Origin: Prevotella sp.
GTDB taxonomy: Bacteria > Bacteroidota > Bacteroidia > Bacteroidales > Bacteroidaceae
Length of the DNA stretch: 36,420 bases
Direction: 5' to 3'
NCBI GenBank assembly: GCA_022732315.1
Contig: JAIJUV010000010.1
Coordinates: forward strand, 1 to 36,420
Of the stretch, positions 9,495 through 17,609 are shown piece by piece. The position numbers and the translations under genes are program-made. Position 1 is the first letter of the stretch. Each line of letters begins with the position of its first letter. A model generated the notes under the pieces. That model had not been told where the DNA came from. It did not search any database and worked only from the letters and a program-made list of their open reading frames with translations.

Positions 9495-9507
9495 ATTTAT
9501 AGATAAA
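9495..9507. repeat. Left 13-bp direct repeat flanking the element
   Basis: The sequence atttatagataaa is identical to 9769-9781 and directly borders the inverted-repeat element, so it is read as a possible target-site duplication. Confidence 0.6.
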
Positions 9508-9768
9508 TATATTGAAGTTTCGCATGTGGTTCAAGAACGGGCTGAAGGCCCAAAAGCTCCTAGCCCAGGGCATCGCCCTGGGGATAATGGTAATCAGCAA
9601 GGCGCCCTGAAAGGGCAAAAGCCTTATAAATAGCCCGGTTCTTTAAAGCTTTTGCCCTTACAGGGCGACAGGGTTGCGTCCATAATAACCCAGGGCGATG
9701 CCCTGGGCTAGGGGCTTCTGCCCTTTCAGGGCGTGTGGAGCTTACATGCGAAACTTGAGTAAATATAT
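9508..9768. mobile_element. REP/MITE-like inverted-repeat element with flanking 13-bp direct repeat
   Basis: This element fills most of the 344-base gap (9448-9791). Its two halves are imperfect reverse complements centred near 9635. The matches include aagtttcgcatgt at 9515-9527 with its complement at 9744-9756, agcccagggcatcgccctgg-type blocks in both arms, and gggcaaaagc at 9613-9622 with its complement at 9648-9657. Several shorter GC hairpins (gccctgaaagggc and similar) lie inside. The 13-bp sequence atttatagataaa occurs on both sides (9495-9507 and 9769-9781), as expected for a target-site duplication. It carries no transposase gene. The remaining bases of the gap show no promoter I can support. 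Confidence 0.7.
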
Positions 9769-9781
9769 ATTTATAGATAAA
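9769..9781. repeat. Right 13-bp direct repeat flanking the element
   Basis: The sequence atttatagataaa is identical to 9495-9507. It lies 10 nt beyond the stop of the esterase gene, between that gene and the element. Confidence 0.6.
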
Positions 9782-9791
9782 ATTCTGTTTA

Positions 9792-11405
9792 TTATTTCTT
9801 GATAACCTTTCTGGAAACCTTTCTGCCATTGGCAAGCTGTGTCTGCTCGATAACCATACCCTTGGTCTGAGCGCTGATGCGATGACCCGCTAAATTGTAG
9901 GTCATGCTATGGCCATTTCCAAAAGCATTGATTGCGTTCTCAGTAATACCAGTACTGGTATCCGCCTTTTTAATCTTCACATTGCCAAGAATAACCGCAG
10001 CCCAACCAGAAGACATGGTGAAATAAAGTTCATAGTCACCTTCTTTTTCTACAGTGAAGTTCAAGAAGTGAGCCAGAGAACCTTTCACCACCTGATTGGC
10101 ATTCTCCTTCAAGTTACCTTCCGAATCCAAGTTCTGTTCCAACAAGACAGACTTATTGTCGCTTATGCCAGCAATGCCAGCATCAAAGGTCACTGCCCCA
10201 TTCTCGGAACCATCATTCCAATAAGAAGAGTTGAAAGAAAGCTGGTATTTGCCAGGAATCAAGTGCAGACGATGCCCATCATACAAGCCATAAGAGAGCT
10301 TGCATTGGTCAAAGTCACGAGCACTGAGATAGAATCCTGTATTGAAATCACCACCAGCCACGAAATCCTTGATACGAGCACCACCCGTATTGGCAGCGCC
10401 ATTCGCTTTCTCATCGCTGCGGCTCCCATCATTCATGCTATTGATGCGCTTCCACCCAGCAGGCACGCCTTCACCAACGTTGATGACCTCGTCTTCCCAA
10501 TTGTCAGAGAACAACACCTCACCCTTAGCCTCGCTAGAATCTTCATTATCAGGAAGATCGAGCTTATACTGCTTGAAGAAGTTCCAAAGCTCGCGGGTAG
10601 AATAGACTGCATTAGGATCATCCGAATGCCAATGTCCCTTACCATCAATGGCAATGAGCGTAACCTCCGTACCATCCACCTTATTAATATAGCGAGTACG
10701 AGTGGCAGCTGCATAACTCATGGATGCAGGATAAGGGCGAATCACCTCCGGATTATCCACATCACAACCTTCATAAGCAGCCCACTTCTTCACATAATCG
10801 TCAATTCCACCATAGCCACCAGCACCATGGTTTGGATCGCCGCCCCATTTCACGACATCATCTCCCGTGCCATGGATGTGCATAATAGGCACATGGCGTG
10901 GAGCCACAGGCTCACGATAATCCACAGGAATACCACTCACAGGACCAAAGGCAGCAACAACTGTTCCCAATTTGGTCATACAGTGATAAGTCATCATACC
11001 ACCCATAGAGAAGCCAGAAATATAGATGCGATTCTTGTCTACCTTATATTTCTTCTGCATTGTCTTCATGATGGTTTCGATAAACTTGACATCGCCAGAG
11101 CCTGAGATGTCCCAGGAATTATTGTTTCCCTGAGGATAAACCACCAAGATCTTAGCCGTGTCCGCCACCTCGTTCCAATGGGTCTGCCCCATCTGATAAT
11201 CAGGATTTTGGCTGAATCCATGCATGGAGATAACCATAGGAGCCTTCTCGGGTAAGTCGGTTGGTACATAGACCAACATTTCTCGTGTAGACGTACCCAC
11301 TTTTACAGTCTGCTTCACTGCCTTCTGCGTATAGGAATGCTCGGCAGCTACCACTTGCATGCACAAGGCAAAGAGCAAGCACAGCAAGAAAGTTGTTCTT
11401 TTCAT
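9792..11405 (-). CDS. CE1-type esterase with C-terminal beta-sandwich module (feruloyl/acetyl esterase-like)
   Basis: This 537-residue protein has a signal peptide (1-21) and an alpha/beta hydrolase domain (about 30-283) of the CE1/polyhydroxybutyrate-depolymerase-like type. The nucleophile is S133 in GFSMGG, the acid is probably D182 in HGTGDD, and the histidine is probably H258 in GKGHWH. Such enzymes remove feruloyl or acetyl esters from xylan. Residues about 296-480 form a beta-sandwich whose pattern VPAGWK...GARI...GGDFNTGFYL resembles the two modules of the GH5 protein at 30346-32868. The last 50 residues (from STGI) form the tail shared with other secreted proteins here. A terminator-like hairpin lies in the 168-nt gap upstream, so expression may be reduced relative to the first operon genes. 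Which ester it cleaves cannot be told from sequence. Confidence 0.85.
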   Translation of the reverse strand: MKRTTFLLCLLFALCMQVVAAEHSYTQKAVKQTVKVGTSTREMLVYVPTDLPEKAPMVISMHGFSQNPDYQMGQTHWNEVADTAKILVVYPQGNNNSWDISGSGDVKFIETIMKTMQKKYKVDKNRIYISGFSMGGMMTYHCMTKLGTVVAAFGPVSGIPVDYREPVAPRHVPIMHIHGTGDDVVKWGGDPNHGAGGYGGIDDYVKKWAAYEGCDVDNPEVIRPYPASMSYAAATRTRYINKVDGTEVTLIAIDGKGHWHSDDPNAVYSTRELWNFFKQYKLDLPDNEDSSEAKGEVLFSDNWEDEVINVGEGVPAGWKRINSMNDGSRSDEKANGAANTGGARIKDFVAGGDFNTGFYLSARDFDQCKLSYGLYDGHRLHLIPGKYQLSFNSSYWNDGSENGAVTFDAGIAGISDNKSVLLEQNLDSEGNLKENANQVVKGSLAHFLNFTVEKEGDYELYFTMSSGWAAVILGNVKIKKADTSTGITENAINAFGNGHSMTYNLAGHRISAQTKGMVIEQTQLANGRKVSRKVIKK

Positions 11406-11478
11406 TTTAAGTTATAATTATCAGTTATACGATTATCTGTTGTTATAATAGTCTGTTGTTATGACACATAAAAAAAAA

Positions 11479-11518
11479 TCGGCAAAGTATCTGCTGGATT
11501 CAACAAATACCTTGCCGA
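11479..11518 (-). terminator. Terminator-like hairpin inside the operon
   Basis: An 11-12-bp stem with one mismatch (11479-11490 with 11507-11518; core cggcaaagtat) is followed on the minus strand by a run of nine T. It lies between the 247-residue gene and the esterase gene. No TAnnTTTG box was found between it and the esterase start, so partial termination is more likely than a clean operon end. Confidence 0.7.
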
Positions 11519-11525
11519 ACATCTG

Positions 11526-11547
11526 AACTAGGGACTACTCCCTAGTT
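11526..11547. repeat. Second hairpin upstream of the internal terminator
   Basis: A 9-bp perfect stem (aactaggga with tccctagtt) with a 4-nt loop lies directly after the stop of the 247-residue gene and just before the terminator-like hairpin, giving a tandem structure. There is no T-run of its own. Confidence 0.6.
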
Positions 11548-11573
11548 ACACAAAAGGAGTAGAAATTCTGCCA

Positions 11574-12317
11574 TTACTTATTCATTACCTTTACTACCTT
11601 ACCACTCTGGAGCTTCTTGATAACGAGGCCCTTGGCATTGGCTGCTACCTTAGCACCAGCAGCGTTGAATGTTGCAACCACTGCATCATTTGCTACATTG
11701 ACATTCTGGATACCAGTAGTTTCACCTCCGAGCTCCTCTGGAAGGGTATTGTAAAGCATGATTGTAGAAATAAGGCAAGTACCGCCCCATGAAGCCTTGA
11801 TAGTAACCAAGTGGGCAAAATCATCAGCTGCAGGTTCTTCGCCAGGAACAGTGCGAACCAAATCTTTCTTCAAATCAAGAACAATAGCACCTGTATTTTC
11901 ATCAAAAGCTTTGTTCTCGATGGCAATCATACCACCATCAGCCTGCTGACCATTCTCAGCGGTACGGTTGAACATGAAACGAGGTTTGGCAACTTCACCC
12001 TTATCATTTATGGAACCTTCACCATAAACTACCATGTAATGATAGTCTGACAAGTCGGCATAGATATTTGGAGCCACAGTAGATGTACCTACAATAACAG
12101 AACCTGGGGCATTTGGATTCTCTGCACCCACAGTCCACTCCATATAAACCTTCTCATCAGTTGGTTGTGCATCCTTTGTGAAACCATCCCAAATGTGGAA
12201 CATGTCCTTAGTCAATTCAACACCCTCATCTGCACTCTCTTCCTGTGCAGAAGCTGAACCAAAACCAGCAAACAATGCTACGGCTACCATAGCCAAACTC
12301 TTAATTGTTGTGTTCAT
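11574..12317 (-). CDS. Small secreted single-module beta-sandwich protein (putative glycan-binding)
   Basis: This 247-residue protein consists of a signal peptide (1-25), one beta-rich module (about 33-195) and a C-terminal tail (199-247) beginning GGETTGIQ. The module starts ELTKDMFHIWDG and contains IYADLSDYHYMVVYGEG and PRFMFNRTAENGQ. Residues 168-300 of the 521-residue protein share this layout (TTSMFRDW, FADLTGYKALRIYA, FRILMNRSVDGG). No catalytic motif and no lipobox are seen. A role as a stand-alone carbohydrate-binding module, exported and perhaps anchored through its tail, is inferred from composition and context. It lies 35 nt after the GH98 gene and just before tandem hairpins. Confidence 0.75.
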   Translation of the reverse strand: MNTTIKSLAMVAVALFAGFGSASAQEESADEGVELTKDMFHIWDGFTKDAQPTDEKVYMEWTVGAENPNAPGSVIVGTSTVAPNIYADLSDYHYMVVYGEGSINDKGEVAKPRFMFNRTAENGQQADGGMIAIENKAFDENTGAIVLDLKKDLVRTVPGEEPAADDFAHLVTIKASWGGTCLISTIMLYNTLPEELGGETTGIQNVNVANDAVVATFNAAGAKVAANAKGLVIKKLQSGKVVKVMNK

Positions 12318-12352
12318 AATTGTAAAAAATTAAAATTGTTATTAATAAATAG

Positions 12353-14950
12353 TTATTTATAAATCTTCTCCGTATAGGTCTTACCGCTACGAAGATAAAC
12401 TTTCTTGATACTGATACCCTGCTTGGCAGCAGATAAGCGCATGCCCTGCAAGTCGTAATACTCCACATGGTCTATCATGTCGGCATCGGTAGTTACACCA
12501 GCGATACCCGTCAAGGCACCCTTGTAGTTCAGGCGAACGCAATCGAGCACAGCTCTCTTTCCGCTCACATAGTTAACCGTCATATTTCCCTTGACATCAG
12601 CGATATCCATGTCAAACTCCACTTCCGACCATTCCTTGTTGGAAGAAGCATTCTTTGGCAGTGTAACCTGCTTGGTCTGATTGCCACAGATGACATTAAT
12701 GACAGCATCACCCATGGAAGCCTGATAGCGAATAGCCACCATGTAATTACCTGACTTGGTAACAGGAATGTAGCCACGAACGGAAGCCCCCTTCTGGGTA
12801 CCCAGGTTCAAGCAGCCCTGACCATAGTATCCACGGAAACCATTGCCCCAGGCGTTGCCATAGCAACCACCCACATTCTTGTAATCGAAGTTTTCAAACT
12901 CATACTGCATCTCTCCCTCATACGCCTCAGGCATGGCAGGAGTTTCAATGACAGCGGCAGTCACATCAGAATCCTTCAACTTTCCTGTAGTCTTGGTGCC
13001 CTTACAGTTATCGATGGTCAACTCCAACGGACCATTATGCTTCACATATACAGTGAACTGACCATTTTTCCACTCGCTGGTAACAGTACTTGCAGAATGC
13101 TCTGAATTATCCTTCCAAGAGATAGTAGGCTGAGCACTGGCTCCCACCACAATGATGGTATCAGTCTGCTGTGCATACTCCGGAAGATTCTTATCATCCT
13201 GTAATCTGCCATCGCCAACACCATAACGAAGTCCATCCTTGATACGGTAGTTCTGCATGTAGAGACTCAACTTGTCAGAATACTCACGCATGTGAACCAA
13301 GGAATATGGAGCGAGGTTCATCTTAATCTGGCTACAGGTATTGTAGGCAGGTTTCAATGTACCCTTGGCACTGCGTCCATTGTTTACCCAGTACTTACGG
13401 ATAAATTTCATACCATGATTTGTGGCAGCCAACGGAACATGCTCCTCATTATACTGATAAGGGTTGTAGCAAACCCAAGTATTCTCCAGACGCGAAGCAT
13501 AGATATCACCCGTATATTCCTGTTTGAAGAGTTTGTTCATATAAGCCTTCTTGCTGGTCACATTACTCCAAGTAGGGTTGTTGGCATACTCGCTGCTCTT
13601 GATAGCCACCTGCAGTTTCTTGGCTTCTTCGTCGATGAGATCATACACCACAGGGATGGTAGGATAACGTCCTGAAACCTTCAACCACCATTTGTTGTTC
13701 AAGGTGGAGTTAGGCCACTGTGTACCATTGTCATCCTGCTCGCTGCGATAGAGACCATCATACAGTCCGCTTGGCGAAACGTATGGTTCCATCTCGTTCT
13801 GGCTGGAAGTGATATCCTTAGGCTTGATGTCATTCTTAACGCAAATCTTAGTACGTGCTATGACCTCCTCACGGGAAGGAATACGGATAGTACCATCCAG
13901 AATCTTGCGGAACATATCGATGTTGATATTCTTAAAGTGATTGAACCAAGCCCAGTTGCGATGGGTATAGCCATCGGCTGTCTTGGAGGTCGCGATCTCA
14001 CGCAAGTTATCAGTCGTCACCAACTCAGGACCATCAATCACCGTCTCACCTGTCAATGCCACATGCTCCAGAATAGGGATGGCTCCACAAGCCTTAGGGA
14101 AATCATTGTAATACTCCTTCAGAAATTTTGAAGCATCCGAAGGGTCCTTGATGGCATTGCCATTCTCATCCAGTTTATCTTGTTCTTCCATCCAGCCGCA
14201 GATATCGAAACGAATACCATACTGGCCGGCATATCCACCCAAGTAAGCACCCAGACAGTTGCTCTCGATATCATAGAAACCATTCTTCATGGTATATTTC
14301 TCGCAGCAGATGAAATGTTCCTTGTCGGTAGAAAGCAGACGGTTCATCTCGGCATTACGCTTCATGTATGCCACAGGCATCATATTGGCAGAATAGCATG
14401 CCTGCGTAAAGCTCACACAAAGGTAGCCACCATACTGATGGGCAAACTTCATGAGATGGGTGAAGAGTTCCAGTCGCTTCAGGAAAGATGGCGTATGAAT
14501 GGTTCCGTTCTCGCGCTTACGATCCTCATCAAATCCCCAGAACTGCTCGGCATAGTTCCATCCCAGAAAGTTAGGATAGTTCTTGTAGTAACTCTCATAG
14601 AGTTCCAGGTCGTCGTCATCAAAAGCACTGCATCCGCCACTGGCAGGCTGGATCATGGTCCAGACACGGTTCTCTGCACATACCTTCATCCATGAATCCA
14701 CCACCTTCTTACCATCCGCACAGATGCTCTCCGTAGCAGAGAGCGAGAGGTTGAATACCACGTAAGGCTTGATGTCTTCCGGCACCATGTTGATGATGGC
14801 TTGCGGATTCGGAGAATTCCATGTATCGATGTGGATAATCCATACCGGCTGTGATGGCGAGATAACTCTTCGCAGGGCAGGCCCGTCATGAGCCTGCGCC
14901 ACTGCGAATGTCAGTATCCCGAAAATAAATATGAATAATCTTCTTACCAT
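12353..14950 (-). CDS. GH98 family endo-glycosidase with CBM6/35-like module (putative endoxylanase)
   Basis: This 865-residue protein has a signal peptide (1-20) and a GH98 catalytic domain that starts at once with RRVISPSQPVWIIHIDTWN (27-45). Candidate catalytic residues are E135 in NYAEQFWGF, D249 in GQYGIRFDI and E295 in ILEHVALTG, placed by comparison with the known GH98 fold. The domain continues through DGYTHRNWAWF (326-336) and a C-terminal beta region. Residues about 678-810 look like a CBM6/35-type module (YEFENFDYKNVGG... VLDCVRLNY). The last 50 residues, from TGIAG, form the shared C-terminal tail. GH98 includes blood-group endo-beta-galactosidases and, in Bacteroides xylan loci, an endoxylanase acting on highly branched glucuronoarabinoxylan; the context favours the latter. 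Its start overlaps the GH10-like gene by 7 nt, so translation is probably coupled. Confidence 0.9.
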   Translation of the reverse strand: MVRRLFIFIFGILTFAVAQAHDGPALRRVISPSQPVWIIHIDTWNSPNPQAIINMVPEDIKPYVVFNLSLSATESICADGKKVVDSWMKVCAENRVWTMIQPASGGCSAFDDDDLELYESYYKNYPNFLGWNYAEQFWGFDEDRKRENGTIHTPSFLKRLELFTHLMKFAHQYGGYLCVSFTQACYSANMMPVAYMKRNAEMNRLLSTDKEHFICCEKYTMKNGFYDIESNCLGAYLGGYAGQYGIRFDICGWMEEQDKLDENGNAIKDPSDASKFLKEYYNDFPKACGAIPILEHVALTGETVIDGPELVTTDNLREIATSKTADGYTHRNWAWFNHFKNINIDMFRKILDGTIRIPSREEVIARTKICVKNDIKPKDITSSQNEMEPYVSPSGLYDGLYRSEQDDNGTQWPNSTLNNKWWLKVSGRYPTIPVVYDLIDEEAKKLQVAIKSSEYANNPTWSNVTSKKAYMNKLFKQEYTGDIYASRLENTWVCYNPYQYNEEHVPLAATNHGMKFIRKYWVNNGRSAKGTLKPAYNTCSQIKMNLAPYSLVHMREYSDKLSLYMQNYRIKDGLRYGVGDGRLQDDKNLPEYAQQTDTIIVVGASAQPTISWKDNSEHSASTVTSEWKNGQFTVYVKHNGPLELTIDNCKGTKTTGKLKDSDVTAAVIETPAMPEAYEGEMQYEFENFDYKNVGGCYGNAWGNGFRGYYGQGCLNLGTQKGASVRGYIPVTKSGNYMVAIRYQASMGDAVINVICGNQTKQVTLPKNASSNKEWSEVEFDMDIADVKGNMTVNYVSGKRAVLDCVRLNYKGALTGIAGVTTDADMIDHVEYYDLQGMRLSAAKQGISIKKVYLRSGKTYTEKIYK

Positions 14951-16605
14951 TTTATTTCTGTTTTCTGAAGTCCATTAACCACACCCACATAAGTAGGAAG
15001 GCGATTGAAACTCTTCCACAGTCCTACACCCGTAGTGCCCTGATTGATAGTAGAGAAAGATACGTCATAGAGCTTGTCGCCCAACACATCCTGTGCCTTG
15101 TTCAGAATATAGGCATAGAGTTTAGCCATTCCCTTGTAATCCTCGAATGTAGCCTTGCTCTGATCGACTACTGTTCCGTTGGCATCAGCCAGGTATACAT
15201 TCATGTCTGAAAGACGTACCTGCAAGCCTGCGGCAGACAGCGTGGCAAGAAGATTATCGATATTCGCCTTAGTTTCTGCCACAGAACTGCTGCTGTATGG
15301 CACGTCGAGCTTCACATCGATGCCTTCAATCTTAGCACCAGCCTCATTCCACTGCTTGATGTAGTTAATGGCTGCCTCGGTCTTCTCGGCATTAGCCAGC
15401 AGATTTTCTTCACTGTAGAACAGTTTGGCATCTGCCTTCTTTGAATGGATTTCCTTGCATACATCAGCCACCCAGTTTTCATCCATGTAGTCGTTAGGAT
15501 AGAACTCACCATCAGCTACCATGTTCTCAGAAGACTTCAAGGTATAGAAGAGATCTTCTATCAGGTTGGAAGCCACATTCCATGCCTGCACCTTGTCTCC
15601 ATAGTTCTGCATAACAGAATCAACATAGGCAAACATAGCCTTCTTTACATCAGCAGCCTTCTCTTCAGCAGGACGAGGTTTATAATATCCCGGCTTCTGA
15701 TATGGAGCGTAAATATCAATATTGTCAACGTAAACCTGCTGAGGTACAGCTCCCTGACCAATTACCAGAGAAATGTCGGAAGATTTCAGAGCATCTGCAT
15801 CAAATGTTTCTGTGAGGTTAACCTTTGACAAATCTACCACGAATGTTTCCCAAGTCTTTGCCTTGGTAGGAATACCGAAGTTTCTCAACTGCAGGGCTTT
15901 GTCACCCACCTTTACTCTGATAACCACATCCTTCTTGGCATTTGATGAATAATAATCAAAGGAGATGGTTTTGATTGTTGACAGCGAAGCTCCCTCAGGT
16001 AGATTCACTGGGAACTCGATGAACTTGGCACCCTTCTTGTTGAAGAGCGACTTTCCGTTTTTTCCTGTCGGATCCTTTGCCACTTTGGAATCCTTGTCAG
16101 TTCCGAAGACATCACCGATGGCCTTGTCTTCGAAATCATACATCTGGTGCAAATCCACATTTTCACCTTCTACCCAAGTATCCTTGGCAGCCTCTTTCAT
16201 CACATTCATGTTCCAGGCATTTGGGGCAAAGAGAGAAGCTGTAGGAACGAGTCCTGCGGCAATAGCTGCATCAACTGCATCTTTTGGACCATCGGCACTG
16301 ACCGTACCATCATCAGCAACCACAGCAGCATGGGAGAAGCCATCTGCGACATTCACTTCATTGAAGTTGGCCAAAACGGTACTAAAGCTAGTATTGGCAG
16401 CTTTCAAATCTGCAATGGTCAAGTTTGCTCCCAACTTCATGCCTGTATAGTTCTTCAGAACTTCATAACCTCTGGTAAGGTCGTCCATGGCTACGCTCTC
16501 AGGCTTTTCGCCGGCAGGGTAGCTTGTATCGAAGTCCTCCACACAACCAGTGAGCAGCATGGAAGCTGCTGCACTGGCCAAGAGGATATTATGTATTTTT
16601 TTCAT
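14944..16605 (-). CDS. GH10-like lipoprotein with inserted CBM, apparently lacking catalytic glutamates
   Basis: This 553-residue protein has a lipoprotein signal (LLTGC, C21). The order of elements is GH10-like: an N-terminal barrel part (about 44-145), an inserted beta-sandwich (about 150-300, ending DNIDIYAPY) as in Prevotella/Bacteroides Xyn10 proteins with CBM4/22-type insertions, then the rest of the barrel (about 315-545). The usual acid/base motif WDVVNE aligns with WNVASN (342-347), placing N347 at the glutamate. AKLFYSEEN (393-401) matches the strand usually written KLYYNDYN. The nucleophile motif ITELDV aligns with LSDMNV (465-470), giving aspartate D467. Both catalytic glutamates therefore seem replaced, so a surface xylan-binding role is inferred rather than hydrolysis. 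It lies 27 nt after the DUF1735-type gene and overlaps GH98, the place taken by xyn10 in xus operons. Confidence 0.75.
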   Translation of the reverse strand: MKKIHNILLASAAASMLLTGCVEDFDTSYPAGEKPESVAMDDLTRGYEVLKNYTGMKLGANLTIADLKAANTSFSTVLANFNEVNVADGFSHAAVVADDGTVSADGPKDAVDAAIAAGLVPTASLFAPNAWNMNVMKEAAKDTWVEGENVDLHQMYDFEDKAIGDVFGTDKDSKVAKDPTGKNGKSLFNKKGAKFIEFPVNLPEGASLSTIKTISFDYYSSNAKKDVVIRVKVGDKALQLRNFGIPTKAKTWETFVVDLSKVNLTETFDADALKSSDISLVIGQGAVPQQVYVDNIDIYAPYQKPGYYKPRPAEEKAADVKKAMFAYVDSVMQNYGDKVQAWNVASNLIEDLFYTLKSSENMVADGEFYPNDYMDENWVADVCKEIHSKKADAKLFYSEENLLANAEKTEAAINYIKQWNEAGAKIEGIDVKLDVPYSSSSVAETKANIDNLLATLSAAGLQVRLSDMNVYLADANGTVVDQSKATFEDYKGMAKLYAYILNKAQDVLGDKLYDVSFSTINQGTTGVGLWKSFNRLPTYVGVVNGLQKTEIKW

Positions 16606-16632
16606 AATTCTGATATCAAATTAAAAATGTTC

Positions 16633-17592
16633 TTACTTTTCAGGAGTGAAAGTCGGGAATCCAATACCACGATTGCGGACCACCATGGTATCTGTGGTTT
16701 CAACCGAACCCAAGGCATCGCTCTTGATGTTGTAGTTCAAATAGAGTGTGTTGCGCTTATACTCGCCCATAAGCTGGTCTTTCTTGACAAACTTACCACT
16801 ACCCGAAACCTGAACTCCGTCACTACCGGAAGAGATGGTGCAGTCATCACCGTTGAAGGTCATCAGCACGTTCACCTGATGGTTTTTGCCACTTGCATCC
16901 TTCACTTCCACAGTCATCTGTGCCTTATACAAGCCTTTGGTCACCACCTTGATTACCTCAGCCTTCTCTATATATGGATAAGCACGGTGAGATTCCTTGC
17001 CGTTGCTCACATCCTTACCCTTACGAAGATAAGTGGCAGTCCAAGGATTGACGAACTTCACAAGGCAGAATGTAGTATTCTTCGACTCCAGCACCTTGTC
17101 AACTCCCTGAGCCTTGGTCAGCTTCACAGGAATTACGTAGCCCTGCTCATAGCTCTTGTCATCGTTGAAGAACGCATCAGTAAGCTTCACTCTTACGCCT
17201 CCCAACTGCTGTCCCTTGGCAATGACAAACTGGTTAGGGTTCTCTATCTGATAGTAATTGGATGGCATCACCTGGATGGCGGCGCCATTGATTTTATAGC
17301 CATCACAAAGACTGGCATCAGATATATAATCCACGGTAACGTCATTGTTGTTGCCATAACCACCGGCACAATAGGCCTTGATGTTGATGATGTGGTTGTT
17401 ATCGTCGGTAAGGTCAGCTTCCTGATCCTCACCCAACTCCACGGTGCGCACATAACCAGCATTGGCAAAATAGACAGCAGTTTCTCCGTCATATCCAAAT
17501 TCCTTGTTACCGCTCTCGCAGGAAGCGGTCATCAACAAAGTCATGGCAGCAATGCCTATTGTATTTAATAACTTAAAACTTTTCATTTTCAT
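16633..17592 (-). CDS. DUF1735-type surface lipoprotein (XusE-like)
   Basis: This is a lipoprotein of about 319 residues with lipobox LMTASC near its N-terminus. The first half (EFGYDGETAVYFANAGYVRTVELGED, ending near VKFVNPW) matches the layout of DUF1735 domains. The second half (SHRAYPYIEKAEV... TLYLNYNIKSD) is a beta-rich C-terminal domain of the DUF5627 kind, named here from pattern memory. Proteins of this type follow SusD in Bacteroidota loci and bind glycan at the cell surface; in Prevotella xylan loci the position corresponds to xusE. The frame is open back to an ATG at 17619 that overlaps the SusD stop, but MKMKSFKLL at 17592 gives a normal signal peptide; starts at 17598 and 17586 are also possible. 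Confidence 0.75.
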   Translation of the reverse strand: MKMKSFKLLNTIGIAAMTLLMTASCESGNKEFGYDGETAVYFANAGYVRTVELGEDQEADLTDDNNHIINIKAYCAGGYGNNNDVTVDYISDASLCDGYKINGAAIQVMPSNYYQIENPNQFVIAKGQQLGGVRVKLTDAFFNDDKSYEQGYVIPVKLTKAQGVDKVLESKNTTFCLVKFVNPWTATYLRKGKDVSNGKESHRAYPYIEKAEVIKVVTKGLYKAQMTVEVKDASGKNHQVNVLMTFNGDDCTISSGSDGVQVSGSGKFVKKDQLMGEYKRNTLYLNYNIKSDALGSVETTDTMVVRNRGIGFPTFTPEK

Positions 17593-17609
17593 TATCATTT
17601 TTAACTGGT

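Noticed and set aside
9508..9768. CRISPR array
   Set aside because: The repeats are inverted and symmetric around one centre, with no regular direct repeats, spacers or cas genes.
9560..9835. 91-residue minus-strand frame between the esterase and the 521-residue gene
   Set aside because: It runs through the inverted-repeat element and overlaps the esterase 3' end; its sequence is a translation of palindromic repeats with no plausible start signal.
11440..11465. Direct repeat tctgttgttat upstream of the esterase gene as a regulatory site
   Set aside because: It is a short repeat in AT-rich sequence with no promoter box nearby; chance is sufficient.
16147..17568. 473-residue plus-strand frame
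   Set aside because: It lies antisense to the GH10-like and DUF1735 genes and has no recognisable features.
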